Below are positions 62,723-64,000 of a stretch of DNA of 64,000 bases, in pieces. How positions within the stretch are numbered: the first letter of the stretch is position 1; each line of letters starts with the position of its first letter. This DNA comes from Candidula unifasciata (lineage: Eukaryota; Mollusca; Gastropoda; Stylommatophora; Geomitridae): positions 229,501-293,500 of the forward strand of contig CAJHNH020008450.1 in NCBI GenBank assembly GCA_905116865.2. Reading direction: 5' to 3'. Both the position numbers and the translations under genes were made by a program. The notes below the pieces were generated by a model. That model ran no database searches, was not told the origin of the DNA, and was given only the letters and a program-made list of their open reading frames with translations.

Positions 62723-63810
62723 TAGGGCTATACTGAATAATGATTTTCACTATACGAATACGAATAGTGGATCATCATCATCAGGTGCCTTGCTGACTGA
62801 CGAGGGCCATCATGGCCACAATCTGCGATCTCCTGCAGCATGTATCAGTTCGTGTGCTGACACACCTCCATGCCATGCAACAAGACTGTCAAGAATCGTC
62901 TCTCGTTGTCTTCCTCTATCCCTCCTTCCACAGATCTTACCAGTGGTCACAATATGTTCCATTTTCCCTCTTCTCATAACATGGCCGAAAAATGATGACT
63001 GTCTTCTTCTGATGTCTGTGATAAGTTGTCTTCAGGCTCCCGCCTCTTTCAAAACCATTTTTTGTGTGTGTGGGTCCAATGTATTTTAAGCATTGTTCTG
63101 TAAAACTACATCTCTGAGGCCTCAAGAAATTATTTGGCCTGCCTACTGATTGTCCAGGACTCACAACACATTGCGTTTAAATATAAGTGCTTACTTGACG
63201 AGGTTAACAGTTACTAATTTAAAGACCACATTTTCCACTTTTAAATTTGAGCCAAAATCTAATCACAACCTTACTTATCCACGAATACAGATGGAGGGTC
63301 GGTCGCACCTCGAGATAAATACAAAGACAATTTTTAGCACGCTGCATTTTTTTGCAGTTTGATACACTGAGTGTCTAAACAAGGAAAAAAATACTTTTCT
63401 TTTTGACAGTGGCGAGGAAAGACAATTTAAATTTAAACTTTTAAGTATCTTCATGCCTTCTTTAATAATGTCACAATTTATAGCCGACTTTTCTTGATTT
63501 TCGCGGCCGCACCCCTGGCATACGCACCCAGTTAGAGAACATCTGCTGTAATGCCTCGGTCGAGTCAGCAGGCAAAGACCTTGCCAGCTGCTGTACCACG
63601 CAACCTGGTCCCATTTTTCCCCGCTACGACAGACTTAGGCAACAGCAACTGTTGTGTTAATGAGAGAGTTATTTCAGTCCATCGCAGTGTATGCAGAAAC
63701 GGGTGTAAGGTAACCACGTTTCGTATTCGGCCCAACCGCAAGTATCCGGCCGAATACCGAATAATTATGTCCACTATTCGGCCTCGAAGCGAATATTCGG
63801 TAGAGCCCTA
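62723..63810. mobile_element. Second hAT element, 1.09 kb, non-autonomous
   Basis: Left TAGGGCTATACTGAATAATG, right (antisense) TAGGGCTCTACCGAATATTC; exact 8-bp duplication CTATGAAC at 62715-62722 and 63811-63818. The right subterminal region (63710-63805) repeats ATTCGGCC and CGAATA several times. It contains an RT-tail insertion near its left end and no transposase. Confidence 0.88.
62775..63160 (-). pseudogene. RT-tail fragment nested in the second hAT
   Basis: Antisense: GPCYEKRENGTYCDHW in one frame, and ENMEHIVTTGKIC then RGR.RETILDS and QQGT in another. Same type as 1800-2035. Followed on minus by CATGATGGCCC and ATGATGATGAT. Confidence 0.72.
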
Positions 63811-64000
63811 CTATGAACCCCCATGCACTTCGCCTGCCCCTCAACACAGATCCATCGGTATAGAAAATCACATCTCCTGGGCAAAAATTATCATGAATTA
63901 TTATGAACTTGTGATTGTGCAACACACGCTGGCCAGTCCCTTCACTCACGACCTAAAGTTATCCCTTCACAACTCTGATTCTTGCGCTGACACTTTGACC
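63811..64000 (-). pseudogene. LINE-A RNase H copy, 5' segment (part 3 of 3)
   Basis: Minus frame 63949-63800: QRVLHNHKFIIIHDNFCPGD, VIFYTDGSVLRGRRSAWGF, containing the first catalytic Asp (YTDGS). Continues past the window edge. Confidence 0.82.

Overview
The window is eukaryotic DNA from an invertebrate, most likely a mollusc (possibly a gastropod). That assignment is inferred from a spliced Galpha gene of a class kept in invertebrates and fishes, and from the mix of LINE, SINE, hAT and mariner debris; no marker in the window settles the species. Almost none of the long open frames are genes. Most are low-complexity arrays, minisatellites with unit lengths divisible by three, or broken transposons.

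The one clear host gene is spread over 32 kb of the minus strand (50902 down to 18754). It is a complete heterotrimeric G-protein alpha subunit in nine coding exons, 359 codons plus stop. All eight introns have GT-AG borders with matching phases, and all the GTPase motifs are present. It most resembles the Galpha-v (Gv) class. A CpG-rich patch at 55126-55440, ending in a good donor site, may be its promoter and 5' untranslated exon. A second possible exon from an unknown plus-strand gene lies at 8131-8307.

Layout: 1-1690 is a giant imperfect GAA array. 1.7-18.7 kb holds LINE RNase-H and reverse-transcriptase tails, a mariner deletion derivative, hAT and pogo miniature elements, tRNA-derived SINEs and a 40-bp minisatellite. 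18.7-50.9 kb is the Galpha gene, its introns filled with minisatellites (24, 26, 27, 33, 40 and 55 bp units) and more transposons. 51-58.5 kb has further minisatellites and SINEs. 58.5-64 kb is one LINE copy split by two hAT elements, each with an exact 8-bp target duplication.

Repeat families (names are mine). LINE-A: RNase-H-bearing LINE, 3' end rich in TCAAA. RT-tail group: C-termini of several non-LTR reverse transcriptases, some ending in GAA runs. Family B: ~290-bp element ending in GAA runs, about 22 copies. SINE-C, SINE-E, SINE-F: pol III (tRNA-like) heads. G and I: short elements, at least some copies ending in TACC runs. K: long-inverted-repeat miniature element. The 3' end of SINE-C resembles that of LINE-A, pointing to a LINE/SINE partnership.
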